Positions 30,540 to 38,113 of a DNA stretch of 64,000 nucleotides are shown here, one piece after another; position 1 is the first letter of the stretch; the number at the start of each line of letters is the position of its first letter. This DNA comes from Aegicerativicinus sediminis. GTDB lineage: Bacteria > Bacteroidota > Bacteroidia > Flavobacteriales > Flavobacteriaceae. The stretch spans positions 2,908,001 to 2,972,000 of the forward strand of contig NZ_CP064295.1 in NCBI RefSeq assembly GCF_015476115.1. The letters are read 5' to 3'. The notes below the pieces were generated by a model. The model had not been told where the DNA came from and made no database searches. It worked only from the letters and a program-made list of their open reading frames with translations. The position numbers and the translations under genes were made by a program.

Positions 30540-31484
30540 ATGAATATTCTTGTTACCGGTGCGGCTGGATTTATTGGATCACACACAGCTGAAAGATTGC
30601 GACAATTAGGTCATAACGTAATAGGTTTAGACAATTTCAATAACTATTATTCTATAGAATTGAAACGATTAAATGCCAAATCTATAGAAGACGCTGGTGT
30701 AGAAATATATGAGGCAGATTTGAGGGACCCTGATTTTGGAAAAAATTTGACGAAGGATATTGATTATATTTTTCATTTTGCTGCCCAACCTGGTATCTCT
30801 TCTACATCATCCTTTGAGGATTATTTTTCCAACAACTTTATTGCTACCAAAAATCTCATTGATTTCGGATTAAACTGTACGGATTTAAAAATGTTCGTTA
30901 ATATAGGTACTTCCTCAATTTATGGTCTTGAAGCTACAAGTCCAGAAAATGTAGCCCCGAAACCCGCATCATTTTATGGGGTAACAAAATTGGCAGCAGA
31001 GCAATTGGTCCTTCAAAAGAGTAGGGAAAAGCAAATGAAAGCTTGTTCTTTACGTCTATATTCAGTAATAGGTCCACGGGAGAGGCCTGAAAAAATGTAT
31101 ACCAAATTAATTGATTTGGGCCTAAAAGGTGAACCATTTCCATTGTTTGAAGGTAGTGACAGCCATTTACGAAGTTTTACTTATGTAGGTGATATTGTGG
31201 ATGGCGTTGTATCTGTAATAGGTAAGGAAGATGAAATTGACGGGGAAATCTTTAACATAGGTACAGAAGTTGAACATACAACTCAAGAAGGGATTGAAGC
31301 CGTTGAACAAGTATTAGGCAAATCCATTGAAATTAAAGTCGTTCCTAAACGAGCTGGAGACCAATTGAGAACAAAGGCTAATATTGATAAGGCTCGAAAG
31401 ATTTTAAATTATAATCCTCAAACAAGCTTAATTGAAGCTGTTGAGGCACAGGTGGAATGGTTTAAGACAAATTTTGTAGACTAA
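30540..31484 (+). CDS. NAD-dependent epimerase/dehydratase (extended SDR)
   Basis: A 314-residue nucleotide-sugar enzyme. The Rossmann motif GAAGFIG is at 7-13, the active site is S-(x)n-Y146-x3-K150 (FYGVTK), and the C-terminal substrate half has RLYSVIGPRERPEKMYTKLI and GRFNIG-like IFNIGTE. The pattern is closest to UDP-glucose/UDP-glucuronate 4-epimerases (YYS after DNFNN). It is divergent from the GT2 operon and could supply its nucleotide sugar. Its 3' end overlaps the convergent meaB gene by 23 bases. Confidence 0.88.
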   Translation: MNILVTGAAGFIGSHTAERLRQLGHNVIGLDNFNNYYSIELKRLNAKSIEDAGVEIYEADLRDPDFGKNLTKDIDYIFHFAAQPGISSTSSFEDYFSNNFIATKNLIDFGLNCTDLKMFVNIGTSSIYGLEATSPENVAPKPASFYGVTKLAAEQLVLQKSREKQMKACSLRLYSVIGPRERPEKMYTKLIDLGLKGEPFPLFEGSDSHLRSFTYVGDIVDGVVSVIGKEDEIDGEIFNIGTEVEHTTQEGIEAVEQVLGKSIEIKVVPKRAGDQLRTKANIDKARKILNYNPQTSLIEAVEAQVEWFKTNFVD

Positions 31485-32547
31485 GTAAATAGTCTGCAGC
31501 TTCAAAGGCTGTTATTTTTCCTTCCTTTAGTAAAGATTTTTGTTGTTTAAAGGCTTCCTTAATAACTGGGCTTTCATAAAACTTATCATAAAGGTGTTGT
31601 TCAACAGTATGTTTTAACCAAAATAGTTGTTGCTGAAATCGCTTTTCTTGGAAAAAACCTGATTTCTTAACATGTTCAACATAATCTGAAATTACCTTAT
31701 CGATTTCGGAAATGCCTTCATTATTTATGGCACTTGCCAATAGAACTTCAGTTATAAAATTACTTTCTTTTGCCGGAAGAAGATGCATGGCCCTTTTAAA
31801 TTCGGTTTGGGCTAATTTGGCTCTCTTTAAGTTATCACCATCAGCTTTATTGATTACTATTAGATCAGCCATTTCCATTATTCCCCGTTTAATGCCTTGG
31901 AGCTCATCTCCTGCATTGGATAATTTTAATAGCAAAAAGAAATCCACCATACTATGAACCATAGTTTCGCTTTGTCCAACGCCAACGGTTTCAATGATTA
32001 GATAATCAAATCCAGCAGCTTCACATAACAAAATTGTTTCTCTGGTTTTTCTTGCAACTCCTCCGAGTGCAGTTCCAGCCGCTGTTGGTCTTACAAATAC
32101 ATTATCCCTTTTTACAAGGGTCTCCATTCGGGTTTTATCGCCCAAAATACTTCCTTTGCTAATAGAACTGCTAGGGTCTACCGCCAATACAGCGACTTTT
32201 TTGCCATTATCAACCAAAAAGTTACCATAACTTTCTATAAAGGTACTTTTACCAACTCCAGGAACTCCAGTAATTCCTATCCGAATAGATTGGCCAGTTT
32301 TAGGCAAACATCTATTAACAATAAGTTTAGCGGATTCCTTATCTTTTGGATTACTGCTTTCAACCAAAGTAATGGCCTTACTCAGGGCAGTAATGTTTCC
32401 TTCAAATAATTGTTTGGTTAGTTGTTCGACTGAACTTTTGGTTTTTCTTTTTGCCTTTAAAGATTTAGCGAGAAGCGCATTAATTTCTTGGGGATCTTCA
32501 ATTCCTTCTACTTCATCAATGGCCGATGTTCGCTTTTTTTTGGACAC
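31462..32547 (-). CDS. meaB: Methylmalonyl-CoA mutase-associated GTPase MeaB (ArgK family)
   Basis: A 361-residue G3E-family P-loop GTPase that guards and reloads the adenosylcobalamin cofactor of methylmalonyl-CoA mutase. Motifs: Walker A GVPGVGKSTF, VLAVDPSSSISKGSILGDKTRM (switch and base-II-like), YLIIETVGVGQSE (Walker B/switch III) and NKAD for guanine recognition. No mutase gene is in the window, but the PduO-type adenosyltransferase that makes the cofactor is at 45413-45988. It follows the DUF2911 gene by 4 bases, so the two are likely co-transcribed. Confidence 0.94.
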   Translation of the reverse strand: MSKKKRTSAIDEVEGIEDPQEINALLAKSLKAKRKTKSSVEQLTKQLFEGNITALSKAITLVESSNPKDKESAKLIVNRCLPKTGQSIRIGITGVPGVGKSTFIESYGNFLVDNGKKVAVLAVDPSSSISKGSILGDKTRMETLVKRDNVFVRPTAAGTALGGVARKTRETILLCEAAGFDYLIIETVGVGQSETMVHSMVDFFLLLKLSNAGDELQGIKRGIMEMADLIVINKADGDNLKRAKLAQTEFKRAMHLLPAKESNFITEVLLASAINNEGISEIDKVISDYVEHVKKSGFFQEKRFQQQLFWLKHTVEQHLYDKFYESPVIKEAFKQQKSLLKEGKITAFEAADYLLSLQNLS

Positions 32548-32551
32548 TAGT

Positions 32552-33130
32552 TTAATCTAAAAGAGGGTCTTTTAAAACATCCAATGGCACTTCAATTTTT
32601 GTGGTTTCCCAAGCCATTGTCATTTTAATATTCCCTGTAGTATTGTTAAAGCCTATAGTAAATTGTTCCACTTCAGTATCTATTTGCTCGGAAGGAACTG
32701 TAACATTAAGATAATCAAATTCTGGTTCACGCATTGGGTTCATGTGCTCATCCACTCCCCAAGGATATTGTTTGGTGTTAAAAATAACCTGCCAGGTAGA
32801 ATCTGTGGGAACTGTCCATAATGTATATTCGCCAGCCGGCAATTCATAATTCTTAATTATAAGATTTTTATTGGTAGAAAAGGTAGTTGCCTCATTCGCT
32901 CCAGTTCTCCAAACCTCTCCATACGGGACTAATCCTCCAAATATTAATCGGTCTCGTTTATAGGGCCGGTTATAAAAAACCGTTAATTTTAAATCATTTA
33001 ATTTATATTCAACCGTATCCTTGGGACTTAATCTCCTATCAAAAATATTCTCGACGAAGTAATTATATAGAAATAATCCAACTGCAACAAAAATCAAAAA
33101 GATTAATACACCTCTCAAGAATTTATTCAT
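32552..33130 (-). CDS. DUF2911 domain protein, membrane-anchored
   Basis: A 192-residue protein with an N-terminal hydrophobic helix (FLRGVLIFLIFVAVGLFLYNY) serving as a signal anchor. The rest matches the DUF2911 pattern: KLTVFYNRPYKRDR, VPYGEVWRTGANEATTFST, LPAGEYTLWTVP, WQVIFN and the C-terminal MTMAWETTKIEVPL. The family is widespread in Bacteroidota and has no known function; the fold is predicted beta-rich and periplasmic. Upstream of meaB with a 4-base gap, divergent from the ECF sigma gene. Confidence 0.88.
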   Translation of the reverse strand: MNKFLRGVLIFLIFVAVGLFLYNYFVENIFDRRLSPKDTVEYKLNDLKLTVFYNRPYKRDRLIFGGLVPYGEVWRTGANEATTFSTNKNLIIKNYELPAGEYTLWTVPTDSTWQVIFNTKQYPWGVDEHMNPMREPEFDYLNVTVPSEQIDTEVEQFTIGFNNTTGNIKMTMAWETTKIEVPLDVLKDPLLD

Positions 33131-33267
33131 TTCCTATTGTTTAAATTTAATGGTTGTGAAGTGTATAACACCTCATAATTTCAAGCCGTAAAGATACATT
33201 TTATGTTTTACCGCTAAATGAGCTTAACGCGAATTTCAACAAAATCTGATAAAATCATATTTTTTTT

Positions 33268-33308
33268 GAAATTTTTGCCACACTGCCAAAAGTGCATCGT
33301 CTTTATAG
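33268..33308 (+). promoter_or_regulatory. Possible ECF-type promoter of the sigma/anti-sigma operon
   Basis: About 45 bases before the sigma-factor ATG lies CGTCTTTATAG (33298-33308), which resembles the CGTC-type -10 element of many ECF sigma factors, with a T-rich GAAATTTTTGCCA about 20 bases upstream as a possible -35. ECF operons commonly autoregulate. No housekeeping TAnnTTTG box is seen here. Inference by eye. Confidence 0.35.
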
Positions 33309-33343
33309 TGAACTAAACCAAGAACCAAAAGAACCGCTAGCGA

Positions 33344-33892
33344 ATGCTTCAGCCTGACATAATCGAAAGGTGCAAGAATAATGATCGTACAGCTCAAATG
33401 AATTTGTACCGTCAATATTGTAACGGAATGTATTTAGTGGCTATGCGCTTTGTAAAGGATAGTATGGAGGCAGAAGATGTTGTTCAGGAATCATTTATAA
33501 AGGCATTTGCAAAAATCGATCAATTCGAAGCTGAGGTGTCTTTTGGGGCTTGGTTGAAACGTATCGTTATCAATAAATGTATCGACCAGCTGAAGGCTCG
33601 TAAAAAACAGTTGCTAGAGCTCAGCGAAATTCACCTGAAGGTAGTTGATGATTATGAGGACGAATGGTTTGTTGACGATTGCATAACCATTGAGGATGTT
33701 AAGGAGGTAATTGACGAGTTACCGGAAAAATATCGAATGGTTTTGATGCTTTATCTCATCGAAGGGTATGACCATCAAGAAATTTCTGAAATACTAAATA
33801 TTACAGAAGTAGCTTCAAGGACACAGCTTTCAAGAGGGAAAATTAAATTACAGGAACGTTTAAAAGAGATTAAACATGTCAAAGGATATTAG
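33344..33892 (+). CDS. ECF-type RNA polymerase sigma factor
   Basis: A 182-residue sigma-70 family protein with only regions 2 and 4. Region 2 (about 20-90): MYLVAMRFVKDSMEAEDVVQ and SFIKAFAKIDQF, then FGAWLKRIVINKCIDQLK. Region 4 (about 120-178): VIDELPEKYRMVLMLYLIEG and the helix-turn-helix EISEILNITEVASRTQLSRG. The next gene overlaps by 17 bases and encodes a membrane protein, the usual anti-sigma arrangement. Envelope stress is the likely signal given the following exported protein, but this is inference. Confidence 0.95.
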   Translation: MLQPDIIERCKNNDRTAQMNLYRQYCNGMYLVAMRFVKDSMEAEDVVQESFIKAFAKIDQFEAEVSFGAWLKRIVINKCIDQLKARKKQLLELSEIHLKVVDDYEDEWFVDDCITIEDVKEVIDELPEKYRMVLMLYLIEGYDHQEISEILNITEVASRTQLSRGKIKLQERLKEIKHVKGY

Positions 33893-34469
33893 AGAAATGT
33901 TCAAGAATTCCAAACTGGAAGATCAGCAGATTAAAATGCCGGTTGGCCATGAGGAGCGATTTTTACAACGGTTAAATGACTTTCAACCTAAAGTTAAGAA
34001 GTTGCAATCATGGATGTGGTTAAAAATTGCAGCATCACTAATAGTGTTTTTAGGGATTGGATATTTTGCAATTAATGAATTTGGCAATAATTCCAATGTG
34101 GATGCAAGTCCGGCCAACCAGGTGGTGGATGCTAAAAATACTGATGATGACAACCTTAAAACTTTAGGAGATGTCTCTCCAGACCTAAAGAAAGTCGAAG
34201 ATTATTATATGGCCGCTATTAACACTGAGTTGTCCGGTATGAAAATGAACAATGAGAACAAGGATCTCATTGACGGCTACCTAAAGAGGCTGGAAGAATT
34301 GAATAAGGAATATACTAATCTCAACAAAGAACTTACAGAGAACGGTCCTAACGAATTAACGGTTAATGCCCTTATAGATAACCTAAAACTCCGTTTGAAT
34401 TTACTTTTAAGATTAAGGGAACAGCTTAAAAGTTTAGGAATTACAGACGAAACTGAATCAATTAGTTAA
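33876..34469 (+). CDS. Probable membrane anti-sigma factor
   Basis: A 197-residue single-pass membrane protein overlapping the ECF sigma gene by 17 bases. Order: short cytoplasmic N-terminus (about 1-47), one membrane helix (WLKIAASLIVFLGIGYFAI, about 48-66), an Asn/Asp-rich linker and a periplasmic helical region (about 100-190) with heptad-like Leu/Lys/Glu spacing (LKRLEELNKEYTNLNKEL). The N-terminus lacks the HxxxCxxC zinc motif of ZAS-type anti-sigma factors, so the assignment rests on position and topology. Confidence 0.75.
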   Translation: MSKDIREMFKNSKLEDQQIKMPVGHEERFLQRLNDFQPKVKKLQSWMWLKIAASLIVFLGIGYFAINEFGNNSNVDASPANQVVDAKNTDDDNLKTLGDVSPDLKKVEDYYMAAINTELSGMKMNNENKDLIDGYLKRLEELNKEYTNLNKELTENGPNELTVNALIDNLKLRLNLLLRLREQLKSLGITDETESIS

Positions 34470-34483
34470 AACGAACAGAACCA

Positions 34484-36064
34484 ATGAAAACAATTAAATC
34501 AATAAGATTATTAACCTTAACCATGCTTTTTGCAAGTATTGCTACCATGTCCTTGGCACAGGAGAAGATCAATAAGGTCTCGCAGAGCATTAAGGTGAAT
34601 AGCGACGTTGTTATCGATCTCAACACTAACTATGTGCAAATTGAGGTGGATACCTGGAACCGTAATACGGTTGAAATTGAAGCTTTTGTTGAAAGTGAAA
34701 AGCTTTCCAAGGAAGAATTGAAAGAAGTAATTGATAATTGGAATTTAGACATTGACGGATCCTCGTCTAATGTTTCCATTACTTCTAAAGGAAATATAGG
34801 TGGCTGGGATATGAGGGAATTGCATTTTGACGGAGAATCCATGAGAGCCCTGAGAGAATTAGAATTAGGTCTAATTGATTTACCGGATATTCCTCAAATA
34901 CCAGATTTGCCAGAAATGCCAGAATTGCCAAAGCGGATGATGGAAATGCCAGAAATGCCGGAGATGCCAGAAATGCCTGAGCTACCTGAGCTCCCAGAAG
35001 GGGTACATAATGTTAATTTCGACTACGATGCCTATGAGAAGGAGGGTGAGGCTTATTTAAATAAATGGAGTGCTGAGTTTGAAAAGAAATATGGCAAAGA
35101 GTACAAGGAAAAAATGAAAGCATGGGCTAAAAAATTTGCCCAATCAGACTGGAAAGATTACGAAAAGCGTATGGAAGCATGGGGTGAAGCCTTTGGTGCC
35201 AAATTTGGCAAGGAATATGAAATGGAAATGGAAGCTTGGGGCAAAAAGTTTGGAGAAACTTGGGGTAAGGAATACGAAAAGCGTATGGAAGCTTGGGAAA
35301 AGCGATATGGTAAGGAAATGGAAGAACGTTCCAAGCGTCTAGAAGAAAGAGCCAAAGTGATTGAAGAAAGAATGAAAGAGCGTGAGAAAGTTATGGTTGA
35401 ACGTCAAGAGCGTTTGTCGGAGCGACAGGCAGATATGGCCAAAATGAGGGCTGATAGAGCGAGAGCCCGAGAATTAGGTAAACAAGATGTAATTAAGACC
35501 ATTAAAATTAAGATGCCTAAAAATGGAAAACTGAAAATGAATGTAAGGCATGGGGAACTTAAGTTATCTTCGATTATCAACGATTTAAAGGCTGATATTT
35601 CATATGCCACACTTATAGCAGATCACATTGATGGAAGCAAGACTTCCATCAATGTGTCTTATTCTCCCGTTATTATTTCTAATTGGGAGCAGGGTGAATT
35701 AAAATTGAACTATGTTGAGAAGGCAAAAATTGATGACGTTACTCATTTGGTGTTATCCTCTAATTCTTCAAATATTGGTATCGGAACTATTCGGAGTAAT
35801 GCAATTATAGAAGGAACTTTTGGGGACTTAAATATTAATACAATTGCCGATAATTTTAAAAATATCAACATCATTCTAGAAAATAGTGATGCTGTTATCA
35901 ATTTGCCATCAACTACCTACCAATTTCAATATAAAGGAACCAAATCCCGATTTAGCCACCCCAAATCTATAGATGAACGTGCAACCTCCTTTTCTACTGG
36001 TGAAATTTCTTCCGGAAAAACCTTGGTGATCAACTCCAAATTTAGTCACGTTATCACCCAATAG
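34484..36064 (+). CDS. Exported repeat-rich protein of an ECF operon (DUF4097-like C-terminus)
   Basis: A 526-residue protein, start 14 bases after the anti-sigma gene. Signal peptide ends SLAQ. Residues about 25-125 are beta-rich (VDTWNRNTVEIEAFVES), then a low-complexity Pro tract of P-E-M/L units (about 134-172), then about 90 residues of imperfect repeats built on FGKEYExxMEAW (about 194-282), continuing as a highly charged Glu/Arg coiled coil to about 335. The C-terminal 190 residues are again beta-type (KMPKNGKLKMNVRHGELKLS ... NSSNIGIGTI ... INLPSTTYQFQYKG), resembling DUF4097-like putative adhesins. It is probably the envelope effector of the sigma-factor operon. I cannot assign a function. 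Confidence 0.8.
   Translation: MKTIKSIRLLTLTMLFASIATMSLAQEKINKVSQSIKVNSDVVIDLNTNYVQIEVDTWNRNTVEIEAFVESEKLSKEELKEVIDNWNLDIDGSSSNVSITSKGNIGGWDMRELHFDGESMRALRELELGLIDLPDIPQIPDLPEMPELPKRMMEMPEMPEMPEMPELPELPEGVHNVNFDYDAYEKEGEAYLNKWSAEFEKKYGKEYKEKMKAWAKKFAQSDWKDYEKRMEAWGEAFGAKFGKEYEMEMEAWGKKFGETWGKEYEKRMEAWEKRYGKEMEERSKRLEERAKVIEERMKEREKVMVERQERLSERQADMAKMRADRARARELGKQDVIKTIKIKMPKNGKLKMNVRHGELKLSSIINDLKADISYATLIADHIDGSKTSINVSYSPVIISNWEQGELKLNYVEKAKIDDVTHLVLSSNSSNIGIGTIRSNAIIEGTFGDLNINTIADNFKNINIILENSDAVINLPSTTYQFQYKGTKSRFSHPKSIDERATSFSTGEISSGKTLVINSKFSHVITQ
34885..35003 (+). repeat. In-frame short tandem repeat coding for Pro-Glu-Met/Leu units
   Basis: Imperfect 6- to 9-base repeats of the form CCAGAAATG (PEM/PEL) run for about 120 bases. 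The period is a multiple of three, so length changes would keep the frame. Confidence 0.75.
35065..35330 (+). repeat. Imperfect internal repeats coding for FGKEYExxMEAW units
   Basis: At least three copies, with near-identical DNA at about 35155 and 35271 (GAAAAGCGTATGGAAGC in both). The encoded peptide is aromatic and charged and continues into a coiled coil. Confidence 0.7.
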
Positions 36065-36098
36065 TTTGCTATTTTTGGTTCCATCCAAGAATAGCAAA
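36065..36098 (+). promoter_or_regulatory. Hairpin filling the gap between the repeat-rich gene and the M23 gene
   Basis: Outer arms TTTGCTATT (36065-36073) and AATAGCAAA (36090-36098) are perfectly complementary; after one T-G pair the inner arms TTGG and CCAA also pair around a 6-base loop. The structure starts at the base after the upstream TAG stop and ends on the A of the downstream ATG, so the entire spacer is hairpin. No T-run follows, so it is not a standard terminator. Confidence 0.75.
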
Positions 36099-36790
36099 TG
36101 CCTTTAAATATACCACTTCATGTTGTTGATACATTAAAACGTTTAAATCCAAACGTTTTAGATACTTCACTATCAAGAAAATCCTATTCTAAAATAGATC
36201 TTTCAACAACTAATCCCGATTTACAAAAGTTTAACGTTTCATCCTCTAAAGAATTAGGGGAATATGTGTTTGGACAATTAAAGGAAAACAAATCAAAAGT
36301 TGGGTTTGGTGGTTACCTAGAAAAAAGAGGTATTTACCAAAGAAGTGAACATTTTAAACACACCCAACTCGAAGAACGCAACATCCATTTAGGTGTGGAC
36401 TTTTGGTGTAAAGAAGGGACATCTGTATTGGCAGCTTGGGAAGGAAAACTTCATAGTTATCAAAATAACGAAGGTTATGGAAATTATGGTCCTACTATTA
36501 TACTTTCTCATATGATAGAGGGGTTTTCATTTTATACACTCTATGGACATTTAAGTGTAGAATCTTTAATAGGTTTAAATGATGGAGATTCAATAGAACA
36601 AGGCGCTGTAATAGGTAAATTGGGTAGTGCTAAAGTTAATGGCGATTATCCGCCTCACCTTCACTTTCAAATAATTTTAGATTTAGAAGATAATTATGGA
36701 GATTATCCTGGCGTATGCGAACAATCTAAATTAGATTTCTATAAATCAAACTGTCCAAATCCTAATATGTTACTAGGCTTAGAAAAATAA
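36098..36790 (+). CDS. M23-family (LytM-like) peptidase domain protein without signal peptide
   Basis: A 230-residue protein whose second half is an M23 metallopeptidase domain: first zinc ligands H97 and D101 (IHLGVDFW), YTLYGHLS with H151, and the C-terminal HxH pair H187/H189 (PPHLHFQI). These are the ligands and catalytic His of lysostaphin-type enzymes, so it should be active. No signal peptide or membrane helix is visible at the chosen ATG, odd for a cell-wall enzyme; either the start is elsewhere or the substrate is not peptidoglycan. Its ATG is embedded in a hairpin after the sigma operon. Converges with gntP, overlapping by 12 bases. Confidence 0.85.
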   Translation: MPLNIPLHVVDTLKRLNPNVLDTSLSRKSYSKIDLSTTNPDLQKFNVSSSKELGEYVFGQLKENKSKVGFGGYLEKRGIYQRSEHFKHTQLEERNIHLGVDFWCKEGTSVLAAWEGKLHSYQNNEGYGNYGPTIILSHMIEGFSFYTLYGHLSVESLIGLNDGDSIEQGAVIGKLGSAKVNGDYPPHLHFQIILDLEDNYGDYPGVCEQSKLDFYKSNCPNPNMLLGLEK

Positions 36791-38113
36791 TTGTAAAAGT
36801 AAAATTAGGGCGAAGCCAGTTAAGGATAGCAAACATGTCATAACCGTCCAACTTCGAAACGTTTGTTTTTCCGATAACCCCAAATAATTACTTACCAACC
36901 AAAACCCACTATCATTAACATGGGAAAGGATAGTGGCCCCACTAGCAATGGCTAAGACCAAAAACGCCTTAGTAGTCTCAGAAGATTCTGGACTTAATGC
37001 GGGAGCAACCAAGCCAGCGGCAGTTATCATGGCCACTGTAGCTGATCCTTGCAATATCCTTACTAAAGAAGCAACCAAAAAAGCCATGATCAAAAGTCCA
37101 AAACCCTGTTCAGAAATCAAGTTTCCTATCATTTCGCCTATGTGTGTGGTAATCAGAATTTCTTTAAAAACTCCTCCGGCCCCGGTAAGCAAAATAATTG
37201 CTCCTACGGCATTGAGCGATTTGGTGGAAATAGTTAAAAGTTGCTTTGAACTGAAACCTCTTTTTGTTCCCAATAGATACCATGCGAGCAGATTTGCAAT
37301 AATTAAGGCCCCAAATGGATGGCCCATAAGTTGAATTAGCTTGAACCAAATGGCTGATGTGTCAATGTTGTTTAGATTAGAAACAACGGTATTACAAACG
37401 ATTAATACAATTGGAATTGATATGATAATAAAAATTAATCCAATAGGGGGAGAGACATGCTCGCTATCATCCGTTTCAATAAGTTTCGGCGCTTCAACAA
37501 AAATTTTGGATGAAATATACTTGCCGAACAGAGGCCCACTTATTATAGCAGTTGGCAGTCCAACCAATATACCCAATATGATAACCCATCCTAAATCAGC
37601 ATTTAATATATCTGCTACAGCTATTGGGCCTGGAGTAGGTGGTATAAAGGAATGTGTTACTGCTAATCCAGCTAATAGGGGTATAGCATAAAGTAACAAT
37701 GATTTTCTTGTCCTCCTCTGAATAGAATATAAAAGGGGAATTAATATTATAAAAGCAACATCAAAAAAGACTGGGATAGAAATGATAAAACCAGTGGCCA
37801 TGAGCGCCCAGCCAGCTTTTTTATCCCCAACTAATTTCAAAAGGTAATTCGCTATAGCATTGGCACCTCCCGATTGTTCCAATATAGCTCCGAAGATGGC
37901 ACCAAGTCCTACAACAACTGCAACAAAACCAAGGGTATTTCCCATACCATTTTGTATGGATGTCATGATTTCATTGGGAGAAATACCAGCGAGTATACCT
38001 ACTACTATACTGCCAATTAATAAGGCTAAAAAAGCTTGTAATTTAAATCGAAGGATTAGCAGTAATAATACAGCGATTCCTCCTAAGACTGCTAAGATCA
38101 GACCTAATTCCAT
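36779..38113 (-). CDS. gntP: Gluconate:H+ symporter (GntP family)
   Basis: A 444-residue inner-membrane permease with about 12 hydrophobic segments. Family features are VVVGLGAIFGAILEQSGGA near residue 75, SFIPPTPGPIAVADIL, RILQGSATVAMITAAGLVAP and ILSHVNDSGFWLVSNYLGL. It would import gluconate or a related sugar acid. Last gene of the gluconate operon; its start overlaps the end of the 6-phosphogluconate dehydrogenase gene by 10 bases. Confidence 0.94.
   Translation of the reverse strand: MELGLILAVLGGIAVLLLLILRFKLQAFLALLIGSIVVGILAGISPNEIMTSIQNGMGNTLGFVAVVVGLGAIFGAILEQSGGANAIANYLLKLVGDKKAGWALMATGFIISIPVFFDVAFIILIPLLYSIQRRTRKSLLLYAIPLLAGLAVTHSFIPPTPGPIAVADILNADLGWVIILGILVGLPTAIISGPLFGKYISSKIFVEAPKLIETDDSEHVSPPIGLIFIIISIPIVLIVCNTVVSNLNNIDTSAIWFKLIQLMGHPFGALIIANLLAWYLLGTKRGFSSKQLLTISTKSLNAVGAIILLTGAGGVFKEILITTHIGEMIGNLISEQGFGLLIMAFLVASLVRILQGSATVAMITAAGLVAPALSPESSETTKAFLVLAIASGATILSHVNDSGFWLVSNYLGLSEKQTFRSWTVMTCLLSLTGFALILLLQLFF

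Noticed and set aside
34484-36064. Overlapping antisense/sense ORFs in the repeat-rich gene
   Set aside because: They arise from the repetitive coding DNA in other frames; the 526-codon frame has a signal peptide, proper operon position and consistent codon use.
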